NCBI GenBank assembly: GCA_041476545.1
Contig: JBGOTP010000101.1
Coordinates: 1 to 14,156, forward strand
Origin: JBGOTP01 sp041476545
Lineage (GTDB): Bacteria > Acidobacteriota > Vicinamibacteria > Vicinamibacterales > CAVVIG01
Reading direction: 5' to 3'
DNA: 14,156 bases
The notes under the pieces were generated by a model. The model saw nothing but the letters and a program-made list of their open reading frames with translations, did no database searches and had not been told where the DNA came from. Within the stretch, counting starts at the first letter, position 1. Every line of letters starts with the position of its first letter. Shown here piece after piece: positions 13,563 to 14,156 of the stretch. Position numbers and translations under genes: made by a program.

Positions 13563-13807
13563 CGATGAAGCGGTCCCTCCACTTGGTCGAGAAGGTCCCC
13601 GATGTTGTCGAGGCTGAGCCCGGGCCTGAGCGCCCCCAGATCCCGCACTTTCGTCCTGAACGGCTGGCGCACCGGGGTGGTCCCGGGCTGGACAAGCCCG
13701 CGCCGGAGCGTTTCATTGACGACAGCCCGGAACGCCCGTCCGGATCGCCGTGCCAGCGATTTGAGCTTCGCAGCCACGTCCTCGTCGAGGGTAATCGTCG
13801 TGCGCAT
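13559..13807 (-). CDS. vapB: Ribbon-helix-helix antitoxin, VapB type
   Basis: This 82-residue protein begins MRTTITLDEDVAAKLKSLA, the beta-strand plus helix of a ribbon-helix-helix DNA-binding domain (about 1-45, including RAFRAVVNETLRRGL). A proline-rich linker follows, then an acidic, hydrophobic C-terminus (about 60-82, LGALRPGLSLDNIGDLLDQVEG) of the kind that wraps the PIN toxin. It should neutralise the downstream toxin and, with it, repress its own promoter. It overlaps the toxin gene by 4 nt. The ATG at 13807 has only a poorly placed AAGG before it, and the -10 box ends 6 nt upstream, so the message may be leaderless. The palindrome in the promoter spacer is the likely operator. Confidence 0.88.
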   Translation of the reverse strand: MRTTITLDEDVAAKLKSLARRSGRAFRAVVNETLRRGLVQPGTTPVRQPFRTKVRDLGALRPGLSLDNIGDLLDQVEGPLHR

Positions 13808-13813
13808 GCCTTG

Positions 13814-13842
13814 ATGCTACGGATGACGCATCATGATGTCAA
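13814..13842 (-). promoter_or_regulatory. vapBC promoter with palindromic operator candidate
   Basis: On the minus strand a perfect TTGACA (13842-13837), a 17-nt spacer and TAGCAT (13819-13814, 4 of 6 to consensus) are followed by 6 nt and the vapB ATG. The perfect palindrome CATCATGATG (13829-13838) overlaps the -35 end and spacer, flanked by GATG and CATC outer copies. That is where an RHH antitoxin would bind for autorepression. Confidence 0.6.
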
Positions 13843-13959
13843 CATCAGCGCGTCCAGAGGCGGCCGCAGGTCGTCGCGTGCCAGTGGCAGAATGTCCCCG
13901 AGTCCAGGCATTAGTGTGGTAAAAAGACGACCCATGATGGTCAAGGGCCGGCGGGACGC

Positions 13960-14156
13960 ATGCCGCTAACAAGCGGAACCCGGATCGGCGCGTATGAAAT
14001 CGTCGCGTCCCTCGGCGCCGGCGGGATGGGCGAAGTTTATCGCGCGCGCGACACGAAACTGAAGCGCGAGGTTGCGATCAAGGTCCTGCCGGAGGCGTTT
14101 GCTCAGGATGCCGATCGACTGGCCAGATTCCAGCGAGAGGCCGAACTGCTCGCGAC
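13960..14156 (+). CDS. Serine/threonine protein kinase, Pkn/PknB type (5' part only)
   Basis: The first 65 residues of a Hanks-type kinase run off the right edge. The start MPLTSGTRIGAYEIVASLGAG is typical of the large cytoplasmic-domain-first kinases abundant in Acidobacteria. The glycine-rich ATP loop is G19-A-G21-G22-M-G24-EVY, the ATP-anchoring lysine is Lys41 in VAIKVLP, and the alpha-C helix begins FQREAELLA with Glu60 or Glu62 as its partner. The catalytic loop, and any transmembrane and sensor regions, lie outside the window. The ATG at 13960 is 152 bp from the divergent vapB start. A GGCGGGAC stretch just upstream may serve as ribosome binding site. Family members usually carry C-terminal WD40, TPR or PD40 repeats; that cannot be checked here. 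Confidence 0.92.
   Translation, partial: MPLTSGTRIGAYEIVASLGAGGMGEVYRARDTKLKREVAIKVLPEAFAQDADRLARFQREAELLA

Overview
The window looks like chromosomal DNA of a GC-rich soil bacterium, most likely an acidobacterium (Vicinamibacteria-like). This is inferred from GC-rich codon use, an exported 'PDGKPDLQGVW' protein, a Pkn-type Ser/Thr kinase, a PQQ quinoprotein and a TMTC-like TPR membrane protein. No rRNA or tRNA gene is present to prove it.

Layout. 1-3049 (minus strand): an exported protein of unknown function that runs off the left edge, preceded by a divergent exported gamma-glutamyltransferase-family enzyme. 3092-3664: a complete integron-type gene cassette on the minus strand. It holds a small four-helix membrane protein and a 78-bp attC site, with no integrase in the window. 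3668-4013: no gene. 4014-5786 (minus): a periplasmic PQQ alcohol dehydrogenase with the Asp-x-Asp signature of lanthanide enzymes.

5901-11670 (plus): four closely spaced genes that look like a surface-glycan locus. They are a TMTC-like multi-pass protein with TPRs; a GDP-fucose synthase-like epimerase/reductase; a DegT-fold PLP protein whose lysine is replaced by His, fused to a degenerate glycosyltransferase-2 domain; and a free-standing GT2 glycosyltransferase. The His substitution is the hallmark of GDP-4-keto-6-deoxymannose 3-dehydratase (ColD). Beside a GDP-fucose synthase homologue it suggests, without proving, a GDP-colitose-like 3,6-dideoxysugar pathway.

11680-13023 (minus): an exported epoxide hydrolase whose signal-peptide coding region carries a 54-bp palindromic repeat in frame. 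13131-13807 (minus): a VapBC-type toxin-antitoxin pair with a near-consensus promoter and a palindromic operator candidate. 13960 to the right edge (plus): the start of a Ser/Thr protein kinase.

The strongest unusual signals are the orphan integron cassette, the lysine-less aminotransferase-fold/pseudo-glycosyltransferase fusion, the repeat inside the epoxide hydrolase leader, and two promoters whose -10 box lies only 6 nt from the start codon.
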